A DNA stretch of 64,000 nt, taken from assembly GCA_024760905.1 (NCBI GenBank), contig CM045729.1:76108550-76172549 (forward strand), given 5' to 3'. Of this stretch, positions 47,790 through 57,745 are shown piece by piece. Position 1 is the stretch's first letter; every line of letters starts with the position of its first letter. Source of the DNA: Plotosus lineatus (Eukaryota; Chordata; Actinopteri; Siluriformes; Plotosidae). The position numbers were made by a program, and so were the translations under genes. Below the pieces are notes generated by a model that did not search any database, was not told the origin of the DNA, and worked only from the letters and a program-made list of their open reading frames with translations.

Positions 47790-48511
47790 GGGTTCATACT
47801 CCTCCTCTGATTCTGACAGATCTGTGTCCTGGGGTTCGAAGGACTTTGTCGAAGTTTTATGCCTACGTGGAGGTTTTGGTCTTGTCTCAATTTCATCCTC
47901 AATGTCTGAGAGGTCACCACACGCAAGTAAAAGGTCTCGTGAAGAGTTCTACTTGGACCATCACCTCTCTCTGGTCGAACCACATACACAGGAACATTTT
48001 CCATTTTCTTGACAACACGGTACACCATGCGTTCCCATTTGTCGGCAAGTTTATGTTTATTGCGCAAACGGACAATTTTGACTAAAACTCTATCTCCTGC
48101 TTCAAGAGTGGATTCTCTGACTTTCTTATCAAATCTGCTCTTATTGCGCTCTGCAACTTTTTTGGAGTTTTCAAGGGCAATTTGGTAACTTTCTTCGAGT
48201 TTAGCCTTTAGACTGCGCACATACTGAGAATGGGATGCAGGTGAGTCCCCTGTAACGGGCAACCCAAAGGCAAGGTCAACTGGTAGCTTAGGCTTACGGC
48301 CAAACATCAACTCATAAGGACTAAACCCAGTAACCTCACTCTTTGAACAGTTGTAGGCGTGTGTGAGAGGCTTGACAAAATCACGCCAATGAACATTTTG
48401 GTCATCCTTCAGAGTACCTAACATACTAAGGAGGGTGCGATTGAATCGCTCTACAGGGTTACCCTCGGGTGATAAGGACTGGTTCTCACTTTTTGATGCC
48501 TGTAATAGCAC
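47531..48511 (-). pseudogene. Integrase C-terminal half
   Basis: 326 open codons. The catalytic glutamate lies in NPVERFNRTLLSML. Then come FGRKPKLPVDLAFGL, a basic region, LEAGDRVLVKI and the chromodomain-like or GPY/F-type module (KWERMVYRVVKKMENVPVYVV). The last ~110 codons are out of the ancestral frame. The start codon is only the first Met in a broken frame. Confidence 0.85.
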
Positions 48512-49012
48512 ACAGTTCCTTAATCACATGTGACTCAAAATCCCTCCCTGGTCACTATGGAGGCGTTCGGGAACCCATAGTGAACCAAAAGTTTTCCCAG
48601 AGATTTTTAGCCACAGTGGTTGCTCTTTTGATCACGAGTGGGCAAGGCCACCGCATATTTCGTAAAATGATCTGTGATGACTAAAACGTCCTTGGTACTC
48701 TTACTATCGGGCTCAATCGAAGAAAGTCCATGCAGACCAATTCCATTGGTCGCGTGGTTTTAATATTAACTAAAGGCGCGGCCTTTTCAGGCAAGGACTT
48801 TCTTCAACACAACGACCACAGTTCTTTATTTTGGTCTCAACGTCATGACCCATCTTAGGCCAATAAAATCTTGCTCTCACTAGTTCATGAGTCCTCTCCC
48901 ACCCCATATGACCCATGTCATCGTGGAGTAACTTTAGAACAGTGGGTCTAAGTGAGACAGGGAGTACAAGCTGGTAAGTTGTATCTGGGTCACATTGTCG
49001 TCTCCTGAACAA
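48512..49012 (-). pseudogene. Integrase N-terminus and core, broken
   Basis: The zinc-binding HHCC module is visible (HDDMGHMGWERTHELV, then CGRCVEESP). Following minus-strand frames show the core (MELVCMDFLSIE with the first Asp, VLVITDHFTKYAVALP). The region of the second Asp is broken by frameshifts near 48610. Confidence 0.82.
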
Positions 49013-49027
49013 AAGGTCATCCTCATT

Positions 49028-49705
49028 TCAAGACGCTTTCCATTCTCGGAGCATCAGTTTTATTTCAAATGTTTCTCTGTTGTTATGTGGAACATCTGCT
49101 CCAGCTTCAAGTAACTGAATGACACGATTGATGCTCGGGTCAGATCTTTGTTGTTCTTTAAGCTCATGAGCAGAAAACAAGGGAACAGTTACTTGACCAG
49201 ATGTTTCAGCATCACTGTATACATCAGGAATTGCATCAGCATTCATAGCCAAGGACTCAACAAGAATGACATGAGGTGAATCTTTGGTTTTCTCATTGAG
49301 AAAATGCTTGTGACATACTGCTGCAATAGTATCAGGACATAAATCACTACATCGAGGAGGGGATCCGAGAAGACGTGAGGTGAGTTGTTGTATTCGGTTC
49401 TCCTCTTCTAATGTCACATAATCCGCAGCTAGTGTTTGGTGGGGCCTTCGTGATAGGCCATCTGGCGCCCTGGTTAGCCTTTCCAGCTCTGTATTTGATT
49501 TGGAAATTGAAGGTGGATAGCGCTGCTAACCAGCGATAGCTAGCTGCATCAAGCTTTGCAGTGGTCAGAATGTATGTAAGCGGATTATTATCCGTTACAA
49601 CTGTGAATTCATTACCATAAAGGTAATCATGAAACTTTTCTACAATGGACCATTTCAGAGCTAGAAATTCTAGCTTATGAGCTGGATATCTGGTTTCGCT
49701 TGGTG
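49028..49705 (-). pseudogene. RNase H C-terminal part and linker
   Basis: After a stop at 49705 the RNase H continues (HKLEFLALKWSIVEKFHDY, TDNNPLTYILTTAKLDA), followed by the 129-codon open linker at 49028-49417 leading to the integrase. Confidence 0.75.
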
Positions 49706-50146
49706 TCAGCCCCTACTGGCATAGGCTATGACGCGCATTTTACCACCTTGCTCTTGATAAAGAGCGGCACCTAGGCCTGTAGAGCTGGCGTCGGTATGCA
49801 GAACATATTGGAGCTTTGGATCTGCAAAGCCCAATACAGGAGAGGATGTTAATTTCTCCTTAATGCATTCAAAGGCTGACTGACAGACAGATGTCCACCT
49901 CTCGGCAAAAGGTTCTCGAGGGTTGAAATAGTTAGAAGTGTGGGTTGGTTTCTGGACTTTTGTATAAGGTCGGTAGCCACATGTAAGGTGGCTTAAGGGC
50001 CGAACTATCTTTGAATAATCTTTAACAAATCGGCGATAGTAGCCGGTGAACCCTAAAAACGACTTGAGTTGCTTCAAGTTTTGTGGCACTGGCCAGGTCT
50101 TAATGGCTGCTACTTTTTCAGGATCTGTTTCTACGCCATTTCTCAA
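49706..50146 (-). pseudogene. RT thumb and RNase H start
   Basis: 146 codons containing LKQLKSFLGFTGYYRRFVKD (connection domain) and the RNase H catalytic start (HTDASSTGLGAALYQ). Confidence 0.88.
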
Positions 50147-50280
50147 ACAATATGGCCTAAATATTTAACCGATGTCTGAAAAAGCGACATTTCTGGGGGA
50201 CAACTTTAAGCCATATTCACGAAGACGGTCCAAAACATGCTTTAGCCTCTGTTCGTGTTGCTCTAGGGAGTCTGAGAAAA

Positions 50281-51057
50281 CAATCAAATCGTCTAGAAGA
50301 CGAGCACCTCCTTAAGATTAATGTCTCCCATGCACCTCTCCATTAACCTCTGAAAGGTGCTGGGAGCATTTGTGATTCCCTGAGGCATTCGATTGAATTC
50401 ATAAAACCCTAGGGGCATACAAACGCTGTTTTGGCCTTTATCTTCCTCATCCATCTCTATCTGGTAGTAGCCCGACTTTAAGTCCATGACAGAGAACCAG
50501 TTTGACCCAGATAGAGCGGAGAAGGTCTCTTCAAGATTTGGTAACGCTGTAGCTGCCTTTTAACCGCTTGTACGTTAACCTTACGGTAGTCCACACAGAG
50601 ACGCATTCTCACCCGCCTTTTCTTAACTACAACGATGGGGGACGAAAGGGGATTCTGATGGTCTTATTACCCCGGCATCGAGAAGCATTTTGAGGTGTTT
50701 CCTAACAGCTTCGTAGTCATTTGGGTGAATAGGCCTCGATCTCTGTTTTATGGGTGTTTCGGCTTTAAGCTTGATTTTATGCTTAACTCTAGTGGCATGG
50801 CCAAAGTCAAGATCGTGGCATGCGAAGACATCACTGTAAGCACTCAGACTCTGTGTGATGCAACTTTTCCACTCCTCAGGCAGAGGTGAATTTTCAAAAT
50901 CAAAAGTCAACTGGTCCTTCGGTGATGAGGAGTCTGCAGACAAGCGACAACAACCTGCTGAGTTGGTATTGGACAGGTTTTGAGTTTCCAAGACTTGGTC
51001 TGCAACATGCAGTTCAGCAAGGACACAGTTGCCAGGAAGCATAATGTTCGGTTTCAT
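50281..51057 (-). pseudogene. Reverse transcriptase fingers and palm, broken
   Basis: 51057-50623 holds the primer-grip side (ETPIKQRSRPIHPNDY, AGVIRPSESPF). 50487-50293 holds MDLKSGYYQIEM (first catalytic Asp) and NAPSTFQRLM. The catalytic box lies at about 50285-50310, where VLVF is separated from LDDLIVFS by a one-base shift. At least two other frameshifts lie near 50630 and 50500. Confidence 0.88.
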
Positions 51058-51192
51058 TTCTTATCCAAACAGGGTGCTTGTAAGGACTTTGACTTGGCAC
51101 TGTGATAAGACAGCAGTCAACAAAGATTCCACCTGGAAGGGCTGAGGACATTGGCTGCTCTACTACTGCCCATTTGTCTGTGAGTGGCGAAC

Positions 51193-52293
51193 TTAAGTGG
51201 GCACAGCTTTCAAGACAGACCTTCTCGTGAGCTGGAATAACATAAGGTGTGTTGCCCTCAGTGTCATTAGCCCAAGCTTCCCTGTGCTCTTTGTTTCGTA
51301 TCTGTGCTCGAGGATTTTTAAAATCTGACTATAGCCATAGACAGCTGGTAGAATGGGAGTGTCTCGACAATGTTCCTCATATAAAACATCGAGGGCATTT
51401 GTACCAATTAACACTGGCAAGTCTGTGCTGGAGCGCAAATCAGGTACTATTAGAGCTAATGTAGAAATTTGAGGCTCAGACTCAACAAACTCTTTTGGAA
51501 AACCAACTGGAACTTCTACATAGCCTAGATAAGGTACCGCCTGACCGTTTGCACCCTCAACATCTAGGTCACTGATCGGCTGGATTGGAAAATCAACCAG
51601 GTGTCTCTGGTAAAAGGAGTGTGAAATAGTCGTAACTTGCGATCCTGAATCTAATAGAGAATTGCAGCTAACGCCAGCTATGTTTATATTAGTAGTGCAC
51701 TTCTTACCTATTAAGCCCTTGGGAAAGCTAGAATGGTGTTTACTCGTTAGCGTACAACTCTGTTTTGGCTGGGGTTTCTGAGTGGGACTTGTGTCGCTAC
51801 TAGTTCCAGTTTGTCCCTCAACTGAAACAGGAACTAGTTTTAAATCAGTGTTACATTGGTTCTCCCAAGCCTTTTGTTTTGACCTAAGCTCTTTGCGCTT
51901 AGCTTCAACAGCTTTGGGGTTTGGGTCACTGTTACAAGAGGGGACTATATGGCCATCCTCGCCACAGTTAAAGCAGAACCATGGGCGAGGCTTTTTGTTA
52001 CCTTTGCCAAAGCTTTCACTTTTCGGGCGGTGAGTTCTGTGTTTGTGTCCCTTTCCGCTGTTGTTTCTTTGCAACTTTGGGGACTTTGTCTGAGGTTTCT
52101 TTTCAACTGTCTTTTCCATGGACGCTTTTAAGTAAGTTAACTGTTCTTGCAGTTGAGCAATTTGTTTCTGCAGTTTCTTGGTAGACGTTTTACTAGACTT
52201 GTCTGCAGCAGCAGCTTGAAACTCAGTGTCTGCATAAACATTTAAATGGTTGGACTGTACCTTTACTTTTGAAAGTCCTAAGTGCTGCTTCAT
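51193..52293 (-). pseudogene. Gag nucleocapsid and aspartic protease
   Basis: 366 open codons. A coiled-coil-like, Gln/Lys-rich segment (about residues 35-65) precedes a CCHC zinc knuckle (CFNCGEDGHIVPSC, about residue 108). A linker follows, then a retropepsin-like protease with LLDSGSQVTTIS (about residue 214) and LPVLIGTNALDVLY. The DSG triad confirms an active-site signature. The start Met (MKQHLGLSK) is probably internal to the ancestral gag, because capsid sequence lies upstream out of frame. Confidence 0.87.
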
Positions 52294-52771
52294 GCAGTGG
52301 ACTTAGCTGCTTGTTTATCCTCCTCTGTTCGCAGCAACAAAAGAAGTTCAGAAAAGGTAGGTGGGCTGGATTTCTTTTGTTCTAGATGGAGGCTGGCAAT
52401 TAGGTTATCATCCCAGCACCCCTACAGAACTGTTTTAAAAGCTGTCGATCAAAATCACTGACTGTAACGCCTCCCCTTTAGCAACTTTGCTTAATGTAGT
52501 CTGGAGCCGTGCAAGTATGTTGAAGGTTTTTCTCCGGCATTTTGGTTTGTGCTCAAAAATTTCACAAACAGCTCATCAGTATCATCTACATTCCCAGATG
52601 CAGAATCGAGCAAGCTCAAAAAGTCTTTTGGGCTGGACAAGGGGCCCAAATGTTTGACAATATTGGCGGCTGGTGGTAAGAGACTTTCAATAATTTTTCT
52701 TACTACCTGTCTTTCAGAAACAGAAGAGTCGGCAAGATAAAACTCAACATGACTGCGCCAAGTGTCATAAT
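52294..52771 (-). pseudogene. Gag capsid region, broken
   Basis: Minus-strand frames show VDYDTWRSHVEFYLAD, RKIIESLLPPAANIVKHLG, LFVKFLSTNQNAGEKPSTYL and later FSELLLLLRTEEDKQ. This pattern is that of the capsid in PNMA/paraneoplastic Ma-type proteins and their parent gypsy gags. Frame breaks lie near 52470. Confidence 0.78.
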
Positions 52772-53512
52772 CTACTTCCGTATTAGGGCACGGAAATTTT
52801 CCGAGAACGACCTGAACTTGGAAGAGTTCAGATAAGTTTGGGACGTGTCAGCACTTTTGACAATGTGCTCGACAATCACCCTCTGGACTTCAGGGGTGCT
52901 CAAGTGTTCGGGATTTAAAATAGGAGTTGGTCTGCTGTTGATTGGAGAACTGGGAATATCAGAGTTTGAGGTAGTTGTGAGAGTTTCCCTATTTGTTTGT
53001 GTCACAACAGAATCACCTGTTAAACTTTCAGTTACTGGAGTAGCGTCAGTGGAAGCTATACTTTCACTTTCAGCAGCAGAGGCCTGAAGTTTGCTAAGTT
53101 CACCAAGCAACAATTTCTCATAATCTATTCCGCTTGCTTTGGCAATTCCCTTTAAATCAAAGAGAAAAGACTTGGTCAGATCAGCTGTTAACTTATCACT
53201 ATAAAGTGGGGATAAGAGCTGAATTTTGTGAACAACCTTTGGGTCAGATGTTGCTCTTTGACATGGTAGTTCAGCCTGAATTGACTCAATAGCAGTGCCA
53301 TACTCAAACTCAACTACGGCTGTATTTTCAAAGTCAGGGTCAGAAGCAGTAAGTTTCACTGTTCGTGTAATAGAACCATACTTTTCTAAAAACTTAATAA
53401 CTTCTTCATCAGTCTCAGTACCAGCAAAACCACTAATTAATACAGCATTTGGTACTTTGATACCTTCACGTTCAATGATATCCATATTTCTTTTGTGGGA
53501 AAAGTTGTACAA
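52772..53512 (-). CDS. Gag N-terminal part, PNMA/RRM-like
   Basis: 246 codons. After a short basic leader, VLISGFAGTETDEEVIKFL and the following beta-strand-like EKYGSITRTVKL resemble the RRM-like N-terminal fold of PNMA-family gags. A low-complexity Ser/Thr linker (about residues 150-215) follows. The frame ends in ALIRK and a stop just before the capsid region, so the ORF probably lost a downstream continuation. The ATG at 53512 follows the primer site by about 75 bp; an internal Met at residue 10 is an alternative start. Confidence 0.8.
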   Translation of the reverse strand: MYNFSHKRNMDIIEREGIKVPNAVLISGFAGTETDEEVIKFLEKYGSITRTVKLTASDPDFENTAVVEFEYGTAIESIQAELPCQRATSDPKVVHKIQLLSPLYSDKLTADLTKSFLFDLKGIAKASGIDYEKLLLGELSKLQASAAESESIASTDATPVTESLTGDSVVTQTNRETLTTTSNSDIPSSPINSRPTPILNPEHLSTPEVQRVIVEHIVKSADTSQTYLNSSKFRSFSENFRALIRK

Positions 53513-53582
53513 AAACTGTCATAAAACTGCCAAACTGTATGCCAAATTATTAATTTAGAGGCAAAATGTAGCCAAAACTCCT

Positions 53583-53598
53583 CCTGGCTGGCTCGCCA
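53583..53598 (-). other. Primer-binding site
   Basis: Six bases inside the 5' LTR the minus strand reads tggcgagccagccagg. It begins with TGG, complementary to the CCA end of a tRNA, as expected for a minus-strand primer site. The tRNA species was not determined. Confidence 0.65.
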
Positions 53599-53604
53599 CT
53601 TTGA

Positions 53605-54299
53605 TGTAACACCAGCTTGATATAGCTGTGCTAGATTTTATACTAGGTTCTAGAGGAGTAAAATGAATTGTGGAGATTTGAATTTGAACAGCCGGCAGAT
53701 TTATTACAATTAACAATACTACAAGAAACAGGGCAAACAATATTGTAGAACTTTCTTTACAAATTAAAAATAAAATAAAATAAGCTTAATCTCTAAGGTT
53801 TGATTCGTGTGAACCCGGGAGTCTTTTCCAGGATTGTGATCCGTTTGGGATAAAGGTGTTTTTATCTGTTCTTATCTGGGATCCTGTGATTTGAAGTGGT
53901 TGGGTCTGTAGATCTACTCTCGCATCCAGAGAACAGTTGGCCACACTGCTTCTGGATCCACCAAGAGTTCTCACTGGATTTGGCTCGCCATCCGTGTCCG
54001 AAACCAGCTTCCAGATCAAATCCAGATCCACTAAAAACCAGTCGGAGCTTCCAAGAAAACAAACTCTCTCCACCCGGTTCGATTGAGAGAGAACAAAACA
54101 CATACAAGGCTTCGTGGTCGCTTTTGAGGGCCCTGTATGCGTCCTGCTCTTCACGCTCTCTGCTGCACTCTCTGCTGGTCGCATGCAGCACGTGCCTATG
54201 ACGCGCTCAAGGGGACTAGGAAACTAGTGCTTTCAGGGAGTGTTGGAAACTAGGGTTTTTTCCAATAAAATTAGTAACCATGTGTTTACCTGTGTTACA
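53605..54299 (-). repeat. 5' LTR
   Basis: 695 bp, same termini as the 3' LTR. Confidence 0.93.
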
Positions 54300-55020
54300 T
54301 TATATCCTAGGTGGCAGCGTGAGTGAGGTATTTGATAGACATGGTGTGACCTACCTTAAAAAAATTGTCCAAAATCTGCTTTGCATTACATACAGACCCC
54401 CCACCCCCACACACACACTCTACCCCCTCCAAGAAAACACAGGCTTCAGTCCTTCCAGTCTTGACACCCTCCTAAACCTCATAACACACCCCTATAATGA
54501 TGACACGAATGAACTCAGAGCCTCCTTGCAGGAAGCTCACAGCCATGCCAGAGCAACTCTTGACTACAGTATTGACAGGCAGAAAGGCTATGATTTGAGA
54601 CACTGTATGGCCTCTTAAGCTATAGGTACTTTGTTAGGGTTCAGAACCACCCTAAGTCTGATACACAGTCCAACTTCACTCCTAAACTAGCATCCCTGTT
54701 CACAGGTCCACTCCGTGTGAAGAGAAGCCGGGATGAGAACTACAGACTGAGCAGACTAGACACTGGTACAGACTTTGAGGTCTTCTATGTAGTGAACTTG
54801 CATCCTTTCCACCTTTGGGACTCTGCTTCCTCCAGTGGGTGCACGACAGCTGTTACAGCATGACAGACTGACTGTGGACAAAAGTGTGCCCCTTGACCAG
54901 GCTTACACTCCGACTAAGCACCTTCTGTGGACATTTGCTTTGGCAATCCTAGTGACTCAGATATGTACACAATGCCAGCCACTGACTGTGACTTTGAGAA
55001 CCGCTCACTTGTGATCGGCC
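54300..55020 (+). pseudogene. Relic LTR-retroelement integrase C-terminus
   Basis: The plus strand (54280-54618 open) shows ELRASLQEAHSHARATLDYS. After a stop, another frame reads FTPKLASLFTGPLRVKRS, NYRLSRLDTGTDFEVFYVV and NLHPFHLWDS. This is the connector and GPY/F-type module that ends gypsy/BEL-type integrases. It lies outside the right LTR and on the opposite strand from the element at 46517-54299, so it belongs to another, older element. Confidence 0.65.
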
Positions 55021-55027
55021 AACAGAT

Positions 55028-55126
55028 GGACAAACACCTGCTCTACTGACAAACCTTTTATATATATATAAAAGGTATATATAATATACATATATTAAGG
55101 TTTGTCAGTAGAGCAGGTGTTTGTCC
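55028..55126. repeat. Perfect 30-bp inverted repeat around AT core
   Basis: The arms 55028-55057 and 55097-55126 (beginning ggacaaacacctgctctact) are exact reverse complements and flank a ~39-bp AT-rich core. A stable hairpin or cruciform is expected. Confidence 0.9.
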
Positions 55127-55289
55127 AGGTATTGTATGTATCAATACCAACGTCCAATAGCCAATATTTATGAAAACCCACCCCCGAATGCACAATGTGC
55201 ATCACGCCATCTAGTGGACGCCACACTTATTGACATAGCACCACCCCCAATACATTTTAAACATTCTTCTGTAATCACCTGAAGATAGA

Positions 55290-55440
55290 GGATGGTTTCA
55301 CCGCCCCTCAAAACAGATCTGTACTGAAAATGAAGTTTCAATAGAAAGTCTTTGTTCTGTCCTTTTATTTTTATTTATATTTGCTCTACGAAAAAGTATT
55401 GAACACTCTCTTATGGAAGGATCTACTGTACTCAGAAAAT
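55290..55440 (+). mobile_element. Unclassified repeat R, copy 2
   Basis: It matches 37269-37410 over ggtttcaccrcccctc, gtttcaatagaaagtc and tatggaaggatctact. Confidence 0.55.
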
Positions 55441-55484
55441 TCTCTCTCTCTCTCTCACACACACATGTGTGTGTGTGTGTTAAT

Positions 55485-55780
55485 AAAAATGTTTAATAAT
55501 GGTTTAATTAATAAATATGTTAATAAAATGGTTTAATGTGTTAATAAAATGTTTAAATGGGTTAAGAAATAATTTTCATTTACTTTTAACACATATTTCA
55601 TACAACTTTGGTGTACTTTTATCATTTTTAAAGGGTTTATGGGGTGGTCTTGTGAGCCTAGGAACGAATCAGGCGTTTAACATATAAAATGCGACCCCTA
55701 CTGACGAAACTCCTCCCTCATTATAAAAAGGGGGCTGGAACGGATTAATTTCGTAAGTAGGGACCCTGTCCTTTTATTTT
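55485..55780 (-). mobile_element. Tigger/mariner-like terminal region
   Basis: The right edge reads ggaacggattaatttcgtaa then gtagggaccctgt, a pogo/Tigger-type terminus. The preceding DNA is AT-rich and non-coding. Confidence 0.4.
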
Positions 55781-55781
55781 T

Positions 55782-55782
55782 A

Positions 55783-55845
<63 letters not shown>
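55782..55845. repeat. (TA)n microsatellite
   Basis: About 30 TA units. Confidence 0.96.
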
Positions 55846-55853
<8 letters not shown>

Positions 55854-55854
55854 G

Positions 55855-56148
55855 TGCAACCTTCTTTTCCAATCCACAGGGGGCTGAGTTCAGTAGCTTG
55901 AGAGCTGGAGGGAAAAAGCTGTTCCAAAACATGCTGCTTTTTTGTCCGAAGGCTCCTGAAGCACCTTCTGGAGAGAGTGAACTGAAACAATCTGGTGGCA
56001 GGATGATAGGAGTTCCTCCTGAATGCTTCGCATCCGGTGAAGACATTGTTTCTTGTGGACAACCTCGATACCAGGAAGTGGAGTCCATGTGATGTGTTGG
56101 GTAAGTTGGTCTGTGACGGCTTCTACAGCTAGACTCACTAGTCACTTG
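55855..56148. mobile_element. LINE 3'-UTR-like segment
   Basis: GC-richer sequence with gagttcagtagcttgagagc and gaaaaagctgttccaaaac. It resembles 3' UTR sequence of Rex1/L2-type teleost LINEs. No coding sequence, and family assignment is tentative. Confidence 0.4.
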
Positions 56149-56149
56149 T

Positions 56150-56790
56150 ACCCTCGGTGCAATGTCAGAGCCAATGCGACTCATGAGGTCAACAAAAGTG
56201 CTTAAATAGCTCAGAAACAGAATTGTGGCAAGGTACACATCTGTCAAATGCCACAAAAGAATTTCTGCTGCACTTAAGGTTCATAAGACAATAGTGACCT
56301 CCAGAACCCTTAAATTGAATAACTTTGGAATGACCTGAACTCTTCCTTGAGCTGGTGGTCTGGACAAACCGAGCAATCGAGAGAGACGCGCCATGGTGAG
56401 AGAGGTAAAGAAGAATCCAAAAATCACTGTGTCTTAGCTTCAGAGATGCAATGTGGAGATGAAATCAAGTTCTAGAAAGTCAACTATCACTGCATCTGCC
56501 CACCAATCAGGACTTTGTGGCTGAGTGGCTGCACAGAGCCTCCACTCAATGCAAGACACTTGCAAGCCCACAGAGAGTTTACCAAAGCACATATGAAGGA
56601 CTCCCAGACTATGCCAAGTAAGATTTTCTGGTTGGATTCGACCAAGATTGAACTGTTTGTCCTTTATCTTAAGTTGTATATGTAGAGAAAACCAAGCAAC
56701 CAAATGACCAACCCAATACTCTCCCAACAGTGAAGCCTGGTTGTGGAACCATTATGCTGTGAGAGTGTGTTACAGCTCCAGGGACATGAC
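56150..56790 (+). pseudogene. Tc1-like transposase relic (rest of split element)
   Basis: The plus strand retains tgtcagagccaatgcgactc, cagaaacagaattgtggcaa and a decayed paired-like DNA-binding region, then the catalytic region up to VKPGCGTIML (from the conserved VKxGGGSIMLWG block) near 56735. Frames are heavily broken. The orientation and expected next segment match the left end at 46185-46516, so both are probably one element separated by later insertions. A Rex3 fragment replaces its 3' part. Confidence 0.65.
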
Positions 56791-57045
56791 AACGTCATCC
56801 ACAAAAAGCAAAGACAAGATCTGATTACCAGAACCCCTCAACGCCTCGGCTGCACCTAGAAATTCTGTCCATAAAAAAATTATGAACAGAATCGGTGACA
56901 AAGTCCAGCCTTGGCAAACTCCAACTCTCATCGGAAACAATTTCAACCTCTTGTTCACAATATAGACCAAACTCTGGCTCCCGTAATACAGTGACCAAAT
57001 GGCCCGTACCAATGGTCTGAGATGCCATATTCCCATAGCATGTCA
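56791..57045 (-). pseudogene. Rex3 LINE RT fragment
   Basis: The minus strand reads RAIWSLYYGSQSLVYIVN, VGVCQGWTLSPILFIIF and then LLFVDDVVMS. It corresponds to the same part of the Rex3 RT at 63350-63580. About 85 residues remain; catalytic FADD has become FVDD. Confidence 0.8.
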
Positions 57046-57049
57046 CCAA

Positions 57050-57530
57050 GTTTCACTGTTGGTGCAATGTTCTTTTTATCAAATGCAGTGTTCCTTTTTT
57101 TCCAGATGTAATGGGTTTCATTTCTCCAAAAAAGTTCAACTTTAGTTTCAACAGTCCAGAGGACATTTTCCCAAAAGCTTTGAGGATGATCAAGATGATT
57201 CTTGGCAAAAGTGAGTCGTGCCTTGATATTCTTTTTTTTGTCAACAGTGGCTTTCGCCTTGGAACTCTTCCATGGTTGTCATTTTTGCTTCGTGTCTTTC
57301 TGAGGGTGAAGTCATAAACATTGACATTAACTGAGGCAAGTGAGGCCTGGCCAGTCCTTGGAAGGGTCACAACAGTGCCATGCCTTCTCCTTTTATGGTT
57401 AATGGCTCTGACAGTGGACCACTGGGGTCCCAAAGGTTTACCAATGACTTTGTATTCTTTCCCAGACTGAGACATCTTTATAATCTCATTTCTTGTTTGC
57501 TCTTGAAGCTCACTGGATAGTGGCATGATG
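57050..57530 (-). pseudogene. Tc1-like transposase relic, N-terminal part
   Basis: 157 open codons: MPLSSELQEQTRNEIIKM and a helix-turn-helix with KEYKVIGKPLGPQWSTVRAI, then the second DNA-binding helix region (GTVVTLPRTGQ), the linker (GRVPRRKPLLTKKR) and a degraded catalytic start (LKLNFFGEMKPI where SDETKI is expected). The 3' part is missing. The 5' side continues to the right and is interrupted by the RTE LINE; the terminal repeat lies at 61020-61068. Confidence 0.7.
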
Positions 57531-57745
57531 ATCTGTGTTCAGTATAGCCTACTTCACATTGTCAGACAGGTTTTATGTTAGGGATCTCCTGATTAGAAAT
57601 GTCTGGCAGCAATCGGGCCTGGGTGTGGCGATGAAATTGAATTCAGTTTTCCTCAATAATAGGAATAATCAGAATTACCTCACTTTTTTTTTTTTATTTA
57701 TTTTTTTTTTTACAGAGGTTCATGTAGGTTTGGATAAATGCAGCC

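Larger units (their letters stand above)
46517..54299 (-). mobile_element. LTR retrotransposon, Ty3/gypsy type, complete
   Basis: Two ~693-bp LTRs bound gag-pol on the minus strand. Each LTR begins tgtaacac and ends gtgttaca, a perfect 8-bp inverted terminus. The order gag (PNMA-like), protease, RT, RNase H, integrase identifies Ty3/gypsy. Frameshifts and stops in gag, RT and integrase mean this copy is not autonomous. LTR identity of about 98% by eye suggests a fairly recent insertion. The flanks (cctta left, ttata right) give no clear 4-5 bp target duplication. Confidence 0.92.

Noticed and set aside
52772..53512. A domesticated PNMA-type host gene
   Set aside because: The frame lies between the primer site of the 5' LTR and a matching capsid, protease and RT, so it is the gag of the element rather than a domesticated gene.
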